DNA of 64,000 bases from Dysgonomonas sp. UBA5412 (GTDB lineage: Bacteria > Bacteroidota > Bacteroidia > Bacteroidales > Dysgonomonadaceae): the NCBI GenBank assembly GCA_002409595.1, contig DHNQ01000019.1, positions 62,001 through 126,000 on the forward strand, given 5' to 3'. Position numbers and translations under genes: made by a program. Within the stretch, counting starts at the first letter, position 1, and every line of letters starts with the position of its first letter. Shown here piece after piece: positions 54,719 to 63,758 of this stretch. The notes beneath the pieces are model-generated. The model did no database searches, was not told the DNA's origin, and was given only the letters and a program-made list of their open reading frames with translations.

Positions 54719-57700
54719 ATGTTTAATCCTGCAAAAGCGGCAGATGAAATTAAAAAGGAATATATAGGTTACATTAGTACTACATTCCATTTTCGTAATC
54801 AAAATCTGCAAAAGAAGTTAGTGGAAGAATTGGAACGAACCGTTTCTAACGGTCCTTTCATTGAAATAAAAGACTCATTCAAGTCTGGCAAGACTATTGA
54901 AGGATTGATTGAGCAGGGTATTTTATCACCACTTTTCAAAAATTTAGAAAAAGGTGAAGATTCCAAAAAAAAACTTCAGATTTTTCGTCCCTTGTATTTG
55001 CATCAGGAAAAGGCAATTGAGAAAATTGTTTCAGGAAAAAACGTTGTAGTATCAACTGGAACAGGTAGCGGTAAAACAAATTGCTTTTTGATTCCTGTTA
55101 TAAACGAATTGCTTCGAGAAAAGGAAAAAGGGAAACTAAATGACGGAGTAAGAGCTATTTTTATTTACCCGATGAACGCTTTGGCAAACGACCAAATAAA
55201 AGGTTTGCGAGAAATTTTGATGGCTTATCCCGACATTCGTTTTGGAGTTTATAATGGGGGCACCGAAAATAACGAAAAAGATGCTATTAAACTATACGAA
55301 ACAATGTACGCTAATGAGAAATATCCTGAATTAAGAAAAAGATTACCTAATGAGGAACTTTCTCGTGATGAAATGAAAAAACGCCCACCTCATATTCTTT
55401 TTACAAATTATGCGATGTTGGAACATATGCTTTTCCGGCCGGGTGATGATACAATTTTTACTAACTCAAATTTCAAATTTGTAGTGTTGGACGAAGCTCA
55501 CGTTTATGCAGGTGCTACAGGAATAGAAACAGCGTTTTTGATGGGTAGATTAAAAGGAAGAATAAATGGCGAAAGAAAACCACAATTCATTCTAACTTCT
55601 GCAACATTGGGTGATGGTAGCCAAAAAAGTAATGAAAGAGTTGTTGAATTTGCCGAAAGATTAACAGGTTGCAACTTCACAACGGACGACATAATAACTG
55701 CATACCGAGATAATTCGCAGAAATCAGCAACTACATATAAATATCCAATCCAACTTTTTTCAGATTTAGCTGGAGCAACTAAGGACGAGAAAAATTTCCT
55801 TGACAATGTTTTAGGTCAGTACAATATTGATTTTTCTTACATACAAGAAAAAGATGAAGAAAAAAAAGAGGCAGAAATACTATACGATATTCTTTCAACT
55901 TCTGATTTGTATGAAAAAATACGGGAATTGAGCAGGGAATTGGGCGGTTTGATTACACTTGTTCAATTTGCGAATAAACTGGAAATCACTCAACAACAAG
56001 CAGTCGCTTTTGTCGCTCTATGCGCTAAAGCAATCAAAAATGGCAAACCATTGATTGATATTAGGTATCACTATTTTCTTAAAGCATTAGACGGATGTTA
56101 TTTATCCCTTGATTATGAAGACAGTTTATCGCTAATCCGTAAAGATTATTATAAAATTGATTTCAACAACGAACCTAAAATGTTTGAAATTGCTGTTTGT
56201 GAAGATTGTGGGGAAATTGCTATTGTAGGGAAAATAGAAAGAGATAATAAATTAGTCAGAGCAAGCGGTTTAGATGATAGAACTTTTTTTCAAATTCATT
56301 TCGATGACAATTTATCTAACGAAGAAGACGAAGAAGATGGGAAAAAGGGAAAAGAAGACATACTATTTTACCTTTGTAAGAACTGCGGTGCAATAGTTGC
56401 AGAAGACGAGGCACATAATAATTGGTGTACTTGTGGAAATACACAAAAAATAAGACTCACAAAATTGAGAAATGATAAATGCCTTAATTGTGACGGAACT
56501 CTACGACGTTTTAATATCGGTTATGATGCAGCCACCGGTGTTATTGCAACTTCATTATACGAACAAATCCCTGAATACACTTATGATGAAAATACAGAAA
56601 AACAGGAAACAATAAATCCCATTTATCAGCAACCACACAAGAAAAAAAATAAATCAAAAACCGGAAGTCAATTTCTAATCTTTTCAGATAGCCGTCAAGG
56701 TGCTGCAAAATTTGCTTGCTTTTTAAGTGATTCATACAAAGAATTCTTACGTAGACGAGGCATTTGGAATGTAGCAACAATGGAAGAAAACAATTTTAAA
56801 GATGGACTTGGCATTAGCGACTTCGTTGGACTACTTAACAATTACTTTTCAAGTACAAAAATATTTCGTAAAAGTAATTCTGATACAGAACCATTAATCG
56901 CTGAAAATCGCCGTAATGCCTGGGTTGCAGTTTTAAATGAATTGTATAATTGTAATCGTAATACTTCTTTAGTTTCTTTAGGTAAACTGTCATTTGAATA
57001 TTGTGGAAACAGTAATGATATCATTCAATGGGTTGTCAATAATTATAAACTTTCTAAAGAAGATGCGAATAATCTTCTAAACTATCTTGCTTTTCAAATT
57101 GTGCGCTCTGCAGCTATTATTACTGATAATATGAACGATATAAATGATAGTGATAGAGACTATTTGTATTTTACTCCAAGACAAAAAGTAATAACTAAAG
57201 TTAAAATTGGTGACAAAAATGATCCTTTGTACGGTTCACCAGGGTTTCTGCCTACACCATATAGATTGAAAAGCGGTGAGAAAAAATATTACCGTTCCAA
57301 TAAATTGACTGTTACAAAAAGAATCCTCAATTTAGACGATGAAAAAGCTGTAAAATTTTTGGAACAATATTGGGATTATTTTTTAATTTCTGATGAAAAC
57401 GAATATAAACTTCAAACAATAGATGGCAAAGGTTATTTTATGCCTGCAAAATTCTTCAAGGCTAAATTTGGTAAAACGGCAACGCTTTGGAAGTGCAAGA
57501 AATGCGGAAAAGTTACTCAGTTTAATATAGAAAATAACTGTATTCAAATCGGTTGTGATGGCAAATTGGAAAAATTAGATTCTGAAGAATTTTGCAAAGA
57601 TAATTATTACGCAATGCTTTATCAAAGCGATAAAATAACGCCTTTGTTTGTAAAAGAACATACCGCTCAACTCGCAAAAAAAGATGCCTTGGATTATCAA

Positions 57701-59554
57701 CAACAATTCATACGAAAAGAAATTAATGCTCTATCGTGTTCTACTACTTTTGAAATGGGTGTTGATGTCGGTGATTTAGAAACGGTATTTTTACGTAATA
57801 TTCCGCCTCTCGCGTCAAATTATGCCCAAAGAGTTGGGCGTGCAGGTAGAAGTATAAACGCAGCCGCCTTTGCTCTGACGTTCGCGAGATTAAGTTCTCA
57901 CGATTTTACTTTCTTTGACCAACCAAAAGAAATGATAAGCGGAGTTATTTATCCGCCAAATTTCAATTTAGATAATGAAAAAATTCTGAAACGACATATT
58001 TACGCAGTTGCATTAAGCTCGTTTTTGAAAATCAAGCCCGAATTATATTCAGGTAATAACGCAAAAGCGTTTATTAATGAAAAGGGGTACGAAGAATTTG
58101 TAAATTGGCTTAAATCAGAGCCAAAAGAATTAACCGATTTGTTAAAAAACTCAATATCAGGCACAAATCAGCAATTAAAAGACAAGTATATTAATCGCTA
58201 TGAATGGCTTAATGAATTTTGTGGAGAACAAGGTTCTTTTTCAAAAATAATAAATGAGTTTGAACAGAATGTAAAGTACTTAGAACAGGAATACAAAAAG
58301 GCGATGAAAGCAAATGATGCTGCAACTGCCAGAGTATTTGAGCGGAAATTAGAAAGATATCAAAAGAACGATTTAATTGATTTTCTTGTTCGTGGAAATA
58401 TCTTACCAAAATATGGTTTTCCTGTTGATTCTGTTGAATTGACACAAAATATTGCTTCTCAAAGTTCTAAATCCTTAAATCTTAGTCGTGATTTGGCTGT
58501 TGCGATTGCTGAATATGCGCCGTCTTCGGAGATTGTTGCAGATGGAGGTCTGTATACAAGCCGATATATTCGGAAACCTATCGTAAATAAAAGCGAGATG
58601 AGCGATTTTGAAACTGCGTATATTGCAAAATGTCCTGAATGTGCGAATATCAATTACTCAAATATGCCAATTAGCAAGGAAGATGGCAAACTTTGTGCTA
58701 TTTGCGAAAAAGAATTGAAATCAAGAGATTTTTATAAAAGTATTGAGCCAAGAGCGGGTTTTGTTGCAGAAGAAGATGTCAAAGATGTTCCACTTAGTTC
58801 GCAAGAAAGAAAATATAAAACGGAAGCAATTTACATTGGCGACAAAATGGCATTTCCAATAAGTAAATATGAATTTGAAATAGAAAATATAAAATTGGAG
58901 GTAGAATCAACTGCAAATGATTCGCTTGTGGTTAAATCTACCGATTTTTTCTATGTTTGTCCAAAATGTGGATATTCCATTGCAAGTGATGAAATGAGTA
59001 AGTTGAAAGAATATGAAGATTATAGAGATGGAGTCTTACGAATAGAAAACACCAAAAATGGACATAAAAATCCATTCGGTAAAGGTAAATGTAACAATAC
59101 TTCACTAACAAGATTTTGCTTGCACCACGAATTTAAAACAGATGTTGCTAAAATTTCTTTTGGTTGCGATACTTCCGACCAAGCTACAATGCTGTCTGTA
59201 ATGTATGCTTTACTAAATTCTTTTGCCAATGAGCTTAACATTGAAAGACGAGACATTAAGGCTTGTTTAACATACAAGAGAACTAATGGCAAAATGGAAC
59301 ATAAGATTATCATATATGATGCTGTTCCAGGAGGAGCAGGGCATTCAAGACGATTTGTAACAGAAGATGGTGCTGTATTAAATGCAGTAATACAACGAGC
59401 AGTCAAATCGTTAGAAACTTGTCAGTGCGAACCTTCTTGTTATCGTTGCTTACGCAGTTATGAAAATCAAAAAATACACGAAATATTAGATAGAGAAAAA
59501 GCTTTGAACTTTTTGAAACAATTTACATATAAACATTTTGAGTCAGTTAGTTGA
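54719..59554 (+). CDS. DruE-like DEAH-box helicase with DUF1998 (MZB) domain
   Basis: A 1611 aa protein. Q-like motif RPLYLHQEKAIEKI, Walker A STGTGSGKT near 112-120, DEAH box VVLDEAHVYAG near 258, motif III TSATLG, motif IV FSDSRQGAAKFA, and motifs V-VI EMGVDVGDLE...QRVGRAGR near 1036. Several zinc-ribbon cysteine sets lie between and after the helicase lobes (CEDCGE, CKNCGA, CKKCGK, CPECA, CPKCGY). The C-terminus is a DUF1998/MZB region: DAVPGGAGHSRRF and CEPSCYRCLRSYENQ. Start ATG at 54719 follows an AGAAGAGGA purine run. Size and partner fit DruE; DISARM DrmA/B or an MrfA-type repair helicase are alternatives. Confidence 0.75.
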   Translation: MFNPAKAADEIKKEYIGYISTTFHFRNQNLQKKLVEELERTVSNGPFIEIKDSFKSGKTIEGLIEQGILSPLFKNLEKGEDSKKKLQIFRPLYLHQEKAIEKIVSGKNVVVSTGTGSGKTNCFLIPVINELLREKEKGKLNDGVRAIFIYPMNALANDQIKGLREILMAYPDIRFGVYNGGTENNEKDAIKLYETMYANEKYPELRKRLPNEELSRDEMKKRPPHILFTNYAMLEHMLFRPGDDTIFTNSNFKFVVLDEAHVYAGATGIETAFLMGRLKGRINGERKPQFILTSATLGDGSQKSNERVVEFAERLTGCNFTTDDIITAYRDNSQKSATTYKYPIQLFSDLAGATKDEKNFLDNVLGQYNIDFSYIQEKDEEKKEAEILYDILSTSDLYEKIRELSRELGGLITLVQFANKLEITQQQAVAFVALCAKAIKNGKPLIDIRYHYFLKALDGCYLSLDYEDSLSLIRKDYYKIDFNNEPKMFEIAVCEDCGEIAIVGKIERDNKLVRASGLDDRTFFQIHFDDNLSNEEDEEDGKKGKEDILFYLCKNCGAIVAEDEAHNNWCTCGNTQKIRLTKLRNDKCLNCDGTLRRFNIGYDAATGVIATSLYEQIPEYTYDENTEKQETINPIYQQPHKKKNKSKTGSQFLIFSDSRQGAAKFACFLSDSYKEFLRRRGIWNVATMEENNFKDGLGISDFVGLLNNYFSSTKIFRKSNSDTEPLIAENRRNAWVAVLNELYNCNRNTSLVSLGKLSFEYCGNSNDIIQWVVNNYKLSKEDANNLLNYLAFQIVRSAAIITDNMNDINDSDRDYLYFTPRQKVITKVKIGDKNDPLYGSPGFLPTPYRLKSGEKKYYRSNKLTVTKRILNLDDEKAVKFLEQYWDYFLISDENEYKLQTIDGKGYFMPAKFFKAKFGKTATLWKCKKCGKVTQFNIENNCIQIGCDGKLEKLDSEEFCKDNYYAMLYQSDKITPLFVKEHTAQLAKKDALDYQQQFIRKEINALSCSTTFEMGVDVGDLETVFLRNIPPLASNYAQRVGRAGRSINAAAFALTFARLSSHDFTFFDQPKEMISGVIYPPNFNLDNEKILKRHIYAVALSSFLKIKPELYSGNNAKAFINEKGYEEFVNWLKSEPKELTDLLKNSISGTNQQLKDKYINRYEWLNEFCGEQGSFSKIINEFEQNVKYLEQEYKKAMKANDAATARVFERKLERYQKNDLIDFLVRGNILPKYGFPVDSVELTQNIASQSSKSLNLSRDLAVAIAEYAPSSEIVADGGLYTSRYIRKPIVNKSEMSDFETAYIAKCPECANINYSNMPISKEDGKLCAICEKELKSRDFYKSIEPRAGFVAEEDVKDVPLSSQERKYKTEAIYIGDKMAFPISKYEFEIENIKLEVESTANDSLVVKSTDFFYVCPKCGYSIASDEMSKLKEYEDYRDGVLRIENTKNGHKNPFGKGKCNNTSLTRFCLHHEFKTDVAKISFGCDTSDQATMLSVMYALLNSFANELNIERRDIKACLTYKRTNGKMEHKIIIYDAVPGGAGHSRRFVTEDGAVLNAVIQRAVKSLETCQCEPSCYRCLRSYENQKIHEILDREKALNFLKQFTYKHFESVS

Positions 59555-59640
59555 TTTGGCTGGTGCAATTCGAGTGCCTTTTTGATTTTGTCTAACACTT
59601 GGGGCAGCAGATTTTTTTCAAATATTTTTCCAACTTCCAT

Positions 59641-59665
59641 AAAATGCGGACAAATTGCGGACACG
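59641..59665 (+). repeat. Right arm-type repeat of the element
   Basis: It matches 41817-41841 at 23 of 25 positions in the same orientation, with two TGCGGACA units 11 bp apart. Confidence 0.75.
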
Positions 59666-59674
59666 TAATATGAA

Positions 59675-59714
59675 ACAAAAACGCTAAATCTTTATTATTA
59701 AAAGATTTAGCGTT
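59675..59714 (-). terminator. Element-borne terminator for tRNA-Leu
   Basis: A 14-bp perfect stem AACGCTAAATCTTT with its complement (59680-59693 with 59701-59714) is followed on the minus strand by a T-run. It lies 10 bp beyond the tRNA 3' end and replaces the original terminator, now at 41644-41674. Confidence 0.85.
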
Positions 59715-59721
59715 TGTAAAA

Positions 59722-59736
59722 AGTACCCAGAGCCGG
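59722..59736 (+). repeat. Right attachment site (att core repeat)
   Basis: Identical to 41679-41693. It covers the 3' acceptor strand, discriminator and part of the T arm of tRNA-Leu, so integration restores the tRNA. Confidence 0.9.
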
Positions 59737-59807
59737 GATCGAACCGGCATGGAAGTGAATCCACTGGTGTTTGAGACCAGCGCGTCTACCAATTCCGCCA
59801 TCTGGGC
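59724..59807 (-). tRNA. tRNA-Leu (anticodon CAA)
   Basis: Minus-strand cloverleaf: acceptor GCCCAGA with TCTGGGT (first pair G-U), D arm with AATTGGTAGAC, anticodon stem CTGGT/ACCAG around loop CTCAAAC (CAA, reads UUG), a long class II variable arm (TGGATTCACTTCCA), and T arm CCGGTTCGATCCCGG. The CCA tail is not encoded. It is the integration target of the element. Confidence 0.97.
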
Positions 59808-59959
59808 TTATGCGATGCAAAAGTACATAATATTTTCATATATCAAAATAAAGTATAACTTTTTTTAAAAATCAAAATATATTTTCTTATCTCCATTGTA
59901 ACAATTCGTTTTGTTTGTACATTCGCATAATGTAACTTTGCTCCAAACTATAAATAAAT

Positions 59960-61042
59960 ATGGATAATAAGAATAATTATTGTGTAATAATGAGTGGCGG
60001 TATAGGTAGCCGATTTTGGCCTTTTAGCAGAGAAGCCAGACCTAAACAGTTTTTAGACTTCTTTGGAACAGGACGCTCTTTATTGCAACTAACAGTCGAC
60101 AGATTTAAGAAAATTCTACCGATTGAAAATATCTATATTGTCACGAACAAAGAGTATGCACAATTAGTAATAGATGAATTACCGGAATTAGATTCAAGCC
60201 AAATACTACTAGAGCCAATGCGTAGGAATACAGCACCATGTATCGCATTTGCATCTTATCATATACAGTCTTTCAATCCTGAGGCAAATATAGTGGTAGC
60301 GCCATCAGATCATTTGATATTAAAAGAAGACGAGTTCGTTTCTGTCATCCAGAAATCTTTAGAGTTTGTAAAAAAACACGATACACTATTAACCTTAGGT
60401 ATACAGCCAAGTCGTCCTGAGACAGGTTACGGTTACATCCAGATTGGAGATGAAAAACTGGAGGATATAACAAAAGTCAAAGTCTTTACAGAAAAGCCGA
60501 ATATTGAACTGGCTAAGGTTTTCTTCGAAAGTGGAGAATTTCTATGGAACTCAGGGATATTTGTTTGGAACATTAAGACTATATTAAACGCTTTTCACAA
60601 ATACCTGCCTGAAATAACGAATCGTTTTGATCAAGGATTAGATAAATTTGGCATATCAGAGGAAAAATCTTTTATTGAAGAAAATTTTCCTTTTTGCCCT
60701 AATATATCCATTGATTATGGTATAATGGAGAAAGCTGACAACGTATACGTACAAGCAGCAAATTTCGGTTGGTCAGATCTTGGAACATGGGGTTCGCTAT
60801 ATGAAATCTCAGAGAAAGATGAGAATGCCAATGCTACTCTCATTGCGGAAACACTGTTTTTTGACAGTTCAGAAAATGTAGTTACTTTACCTGCGGATAA
60901 GTTAGCCGTAATACAGGGATTAGACGGCTATATAGTAGCAGAAGCAGACGGAGTATTGTTAATCTGCAAAAAAGAGGAAGAACAGCGCATCAAGCAATTT
61001 GTTGCCGATGTGAAATTCAAATATGGAGAAAAATATATTTAA
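59960..61042 (+). CDS. manC: Mannose-1-phosphate guanylyltransferase
   Basis: A 360 aa nucleotidyltransferase that makes GDP-mannose from mannose-1-phosphate and GTP for glycan synthesis. The N-terminal nucleotide-binding signature is GGIGSRFWPFSREARPKQF. Also seen are LLEPMRRNTAPCIAFA, VVAPSDHL, the sugar-binding FTEKPN and LWNSGIF, and GWSDLGTWGSLYE. It lacks the C-terminal phosphomannose isomerase domain of long ManC proteins, as is usual in Bacteroidota. Adenosylhomocysteinase follows after 15 bp. Confidence 0.94.
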   Translation: MDNKNNYCVIMSGGIGSRFWPFSREARPKQFLDFFGTGRSLLQLTVDRFKKILPIENIYIVTNKEYAQLVIDELPELDSSQILLEPMRRNTAPCIAFASYHIQSFNPEANIVVAPSDHLILKEDEFVSVIQKSLEFVKKHDTLLTLGIQPSRPETGYGYIQIGDEKLEDITKVKVFTEKPNIELAKVFFESGEFLWNSGIFVWNIKTILNAFHKYLPEITNRFDQGLDKFGISEEKSFIEENFPFCPNISIDYGIMEKADNVYVQAANFGWSDLGTWGSLYEISEKDENANATLIAETLFFDSSENVVTLPADKLAVIQGLDGYIVAEADGVLLICKKEEEQRIKQFVADVKFKYGEKYI

Positions 61043-61057
61043 ACTGAACTTAAAAAT

Positions 61058-62476
61058 ATGAACAAACAACTTATACCAAATCTTCCCTATCTAGTTGCAG
61101 ACATTACATTAGCAGACTTCGGACGTAAGGAGATTGAAATTGGAGAACATGAGATGCCAGGGTTGATGGCTTTACGTAGAAAATACGGCACATCAAAACC
61201 ACTTAAAGGCGCACGTATCATGGGATCTTTACATATGACGATACAAACAGCCGTTTTAATAGAAACATTAAAAGAACTAGGAGCGGATATACGTTGGTGT
61301 AGCTGCAATATTTTCTCCACTCAAGACCATGCAGCAGCAGCTATTGCCGCAGCAGGAATTCCTGTTTTTGCATGGAAAGGAGAAACTTTAGAAGAATATT
61401 GGTGGTGTACAGAGCAAGCCTTGAGTTTTCCTGATGGGAAAGGACCAAATCTGATAGTAGATGATGGCGGAGATGCTACACTTCTTATACATTGGGGTTA
61501 TAAAGCCGAAGAAAAACCCGACTTTTTAGACAGGAAAGGATCTAATCACGAAGAACAAGTAATACTAGATACTTTATCACGTATTTTAAAAGAAGATAAT
61601 AATCGCTGGCATCGTACAGTTGCCGAATGGAAAGGTGTTTCTGAAGAAACTACAACCGGAGTACATAGGCTATACCAAATGATGGAACGAGGCGAATTGC
61701 TTATTCCTGCTATCAATGTAAATGACTCTGTAACCAAATCTAAGTTCGATAATTTATATGGTTGCCGTGAATCTTTAGCTGATGGCATTAAGCGTGCAAC
61801 GGATGTGATGATTGCAGGAAAAACTGCTGTAGTTGCAGGATATGGAGATGTAGGAAAAGGATGCTCACACTCATTACGTTCTTATGGCGCTCGTGTGATT
61901 GTTACAGAAATAGATCCAATATGCGCTCTCCAGGCAGCTATGGAAGGCTTTGAGGTTACTACAATGGAAGAAGCTGTAAAAGAAGGCAATATCTTTGTTA
62001 CAACTACGGGTAATAAAGATATCATCACCATAGAGCACATGGCTCGCATGAAAGACCAAGCTATTGTATGTAATATCGGACACTTTGATAACGAAATACA
62101 AGTAGATAAGCTGAAAAACTATCCTAGTATAAAACATGTCAATATAAAACCACAGGTAGATAAATATATATTCCCTGAGGGACATGCTATTTTCCTTTTG
62201 GCAGAAGGGCGATTAGTAAATCTGGGATGTGCCACAGGACATCCGTCATTCGTAATGAGTAATTCATTTACAAATCAAACTTTGGCGCAAATAGAGTTAT
62301 GGCTTAACGATTATGCTGTAAATGTATATCGCCTGCCAAAACATCTTGATGAAGAAGTTGCTCGTTTACACCTTGAACAGATTGGTGTGAAACTTAGTAA
62401 ATTGACTCAAGAGCAAGCTGATTACTTAGGTGTACCAGTTGACGGTCCATTCAAACCGGATCATTACAGATATTAA
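61058..62476 (+). CDS. ahcY: Adenosylhomocysteinase
   Basis: A 472 aa NAD-dependent enzyme that splits S-adenosylhomocysteine into homocysteine and adenosine, clearing the inhibitor of methyltransferases. Features: CNIFSTQDHAAAAIA, DDGGDATLLIH, the catalytic KSKFDNLYGC segment, NAD-binding GYGDVGKGC near 262, CNIGHFDNEIQ, and the C-terminal KPDHYRY that completes the neighbouring NAD site. Length is that of the class with the roughly 40-residue insert. Confidence 0.96.
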   Translation: MNKQLIPNLPYLVADITLADFGRKEIEIGEHEMPGLMALRRKYGTSKPLKGARIMGSLHMTIQTAVLIETLKELGADIRWCSCNIFSTQDHAAAAIAAAGIPVFAWKGETLEEYWWCTEQALSFPDGKGPNLIVDDGGDATLLIHWGYKAEEKPDFLDRKGSNHEEQVILDTLSRILKEDNNRWHRTVAEWKGVSEETTTGVHRLYQMMERGELLIPAINVNDSVTKSKFDNLYGCRESLADGIKRATDVMIAGKTAVVAGYGDVGKGCSHSLRSYGARVIVTEIDPICALQAAMEGFEVTTMEEAVKEGNIFVTTTGNKDIITIEHMARMKDQAIVCNIGHFDNEIQVDKLKNYPSIKHVNIKPQVDKYIFPEGHAIFLLAEGRLVNLGCATGHPSFVMSNSFTNQTLAQIELWLNDYAVNVYRLPKHLDEEVARLHLEQIGVKLSKLTQEQADYLGVPVDGPFKPDHYRY

Positions 62477-62488
62477 GCATAGATCAAT

Positions 62489-62548
62489 AAATCTAAATAA
62501 GAAAGAGGCTGATATTATATAATATCAGCCTCTTTCTTATTTAGATTT
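62489..62548. terminator. Perfect 60-bp palindrome, bidirectional terminator
   Basis: Thirty-base arms centred between 62518 and 62519 are exactly complementary with no loop bases. It lies between the stops of ahcY (plus) and the DUF418 gene (minus), with T-rich flanks on both strands. Confidence 0.85.
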
Positions 62549-62552
62549 TATC

Positions 62553-63758
62553 CTATTTCCGTCTAAAAGGAATTGGTTTAAACCATGTAGCTACACGCCA
62601 TACCCACTCGATAGGACCGTAATAATATCTTTTCATCCACCAGTTACTGAATATCATTTGAATAGTAAAAATAAACAAGCCTAGCAGAAAACATTGCAAG
62701 AAAGTTAAATGCACAGCTAGATTTGCCCCAAATCCATAAAACAATGGGACTCCCACAAAAGATTGTGTCATATAATTAGTAACACTCATTCGTCCTACGG
62801 GAGCCAGCTTATCCATCTTACTTCTAAGTCCGGTTTTATAATACAGAAGAATAAACCCTGAGATATAAATCATCATTTGGAATAAATTTGAATACAATTT
62901 AAACAAAGTGGTTCCAACCTGAAGTGCAAAACCCTCAATACCCCAATGCGGCAACATCAAAAGTATAGTATAAAAGACAGCAAAGAATATAATACTATAC
63001 GGCAATACTTTAGAGCTGTATTTTACCATTGCACTTTCACTTTTGTGGATGCCATGACGTCCGATCAACAAACCTATAATGAACAAACCTATCAATTGAG
63101 GGTAACGAGCATAGTTAAACACCCATAGCAGTTTTGCAACCAAGCCTTTCCAAAGATTAAACTCAAGGACATCTTTTAAAGAACCATCTTTAAATACGAC
63201 AGCACATTCAGCATACAATTGATCCATATACACAACTGCACTACTCGGTTCATTCGGAGTATCACCACCCAATAGAGATATAAAGCTAATCACGTCCGGT
63301 ATTTGAAGGAATAAAAGTATACTCAAAACAATTAACCACTTAGTCGGAACTTTATAAAGAGGAATCAAAACGACTCCAAGCAAAGCATATACTACGAAGA
63401 ATTCGCCCATATAAACTAATCCATTCAGATATCCCAATCCTAATAACAATACTAATCGCCATAAAAAGCGAAGACGAAAATCAACTCCTTTATCTGCTTG
63501 CGAATCCATTTGCATAAAAAAGCTAAGACCAAAAAGCAGGGAAAAAATGGCATACGCTTTTCCAGCAAACAAAAAAGAAATAACAGCGAAAACTCCATTG
63601 TCAATACTTTGCCAAAAAGGAGAGTCTAATTGAGGAATAATCATAATATCAAAATGTTCCAGACAATGGAACATAAGGATACCAAATAAAGCAAATCCAC
63701 GTAAAGCGTCAATTGACTGAATCCGCTTTTTGGGAATAATTGTAGTGTCTTGTTTCAT
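62553..63758 (-). CDS. DUF418 domain membrane protein
   Basis: A 401 aa integral membrane protein with about eight to ten helices. It opens with RIQSIDALRGFALFGILMFH, the acyltransferase-like N-terminus of this family, and ends in the DUF418 block with GRMSVTNYMTQSF, SNWWMKRYYYGPIEWVWR. Family function is unknown; some are linked to transport or surface modification. It ends 4 bp from the palindromic terminator. Confidence 0.9.
   Translation of the reverse strand: MKQDTTIIPKKRIQSIDALRGFALFGILMFHCLEHFDIMIIPQLDSPFWQSIDNGVFAVISFLFAGKAYAIFSLLFGLSFFMQMDSQADKGVDFRLRFLWRLVLLLGLGYLNGLVYMGEFFVVYALLGVVLIPLYKVPTKWLIVLSILLFLQIPDVISFISLLGGDTPNEPSSAVVYMDQLYAECAVVFKDGSLKDVLEFNLWKGLVAKLLWVFNYARYPQLIGLFIIGLLIGRHGIHKSESAMVKYSSKVLPYSIIFFAVFYTILLMLPHWGIEGFALQVGTTLFKLYSNLFQMMIYISGFILLYYKTGLRSKMDKLAPVGRMSVTNYMTQSFVGVPLFYGFGANLAVHLTFLQCFLLGLFIFTIQMIFSNWWMKRYYYGPIEWVWRVATWFKPIPFRRK

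Larger units (their letters stand above)
59555..59723. other. Right end of the element (attP-side segment)
   Basis: No gene. It holds the right arm-type repeat (59641-59665), a terminator serving tRNA-Leu (59675-59714) and the start of the att core. A weak T-rich stretch at 59578-59590 may end the helicase transcript. Confidence 0.6.
41679..59736. mobile_element. Integrated mobilizable element (about 18 kb) in tRNA-Leu(CAA)
   Basis: Bounded by a 15-bp direct repeat that is the tRNA 3' end, with a tyrosine integrase gene at the left end, matching 25-bp arm-type repeats near both ends, an excisionase-like protein, SF3 helicase, TOPRIM primase, a probable oriT, and MobC/MobA mobilization genes. 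No type IV secretion genes are present, so transfer must use a helper element, as in NBU-like elements of Bacteroides. Cargo is a DUF4209/HEPN-like gene, an AlbA-ATPase-wHTH gene and a two-gene helicase cassette. Cargo genes are visibly more AT-rich than the mob genes, indicating a mosaic origin. Confidence 0.9.
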
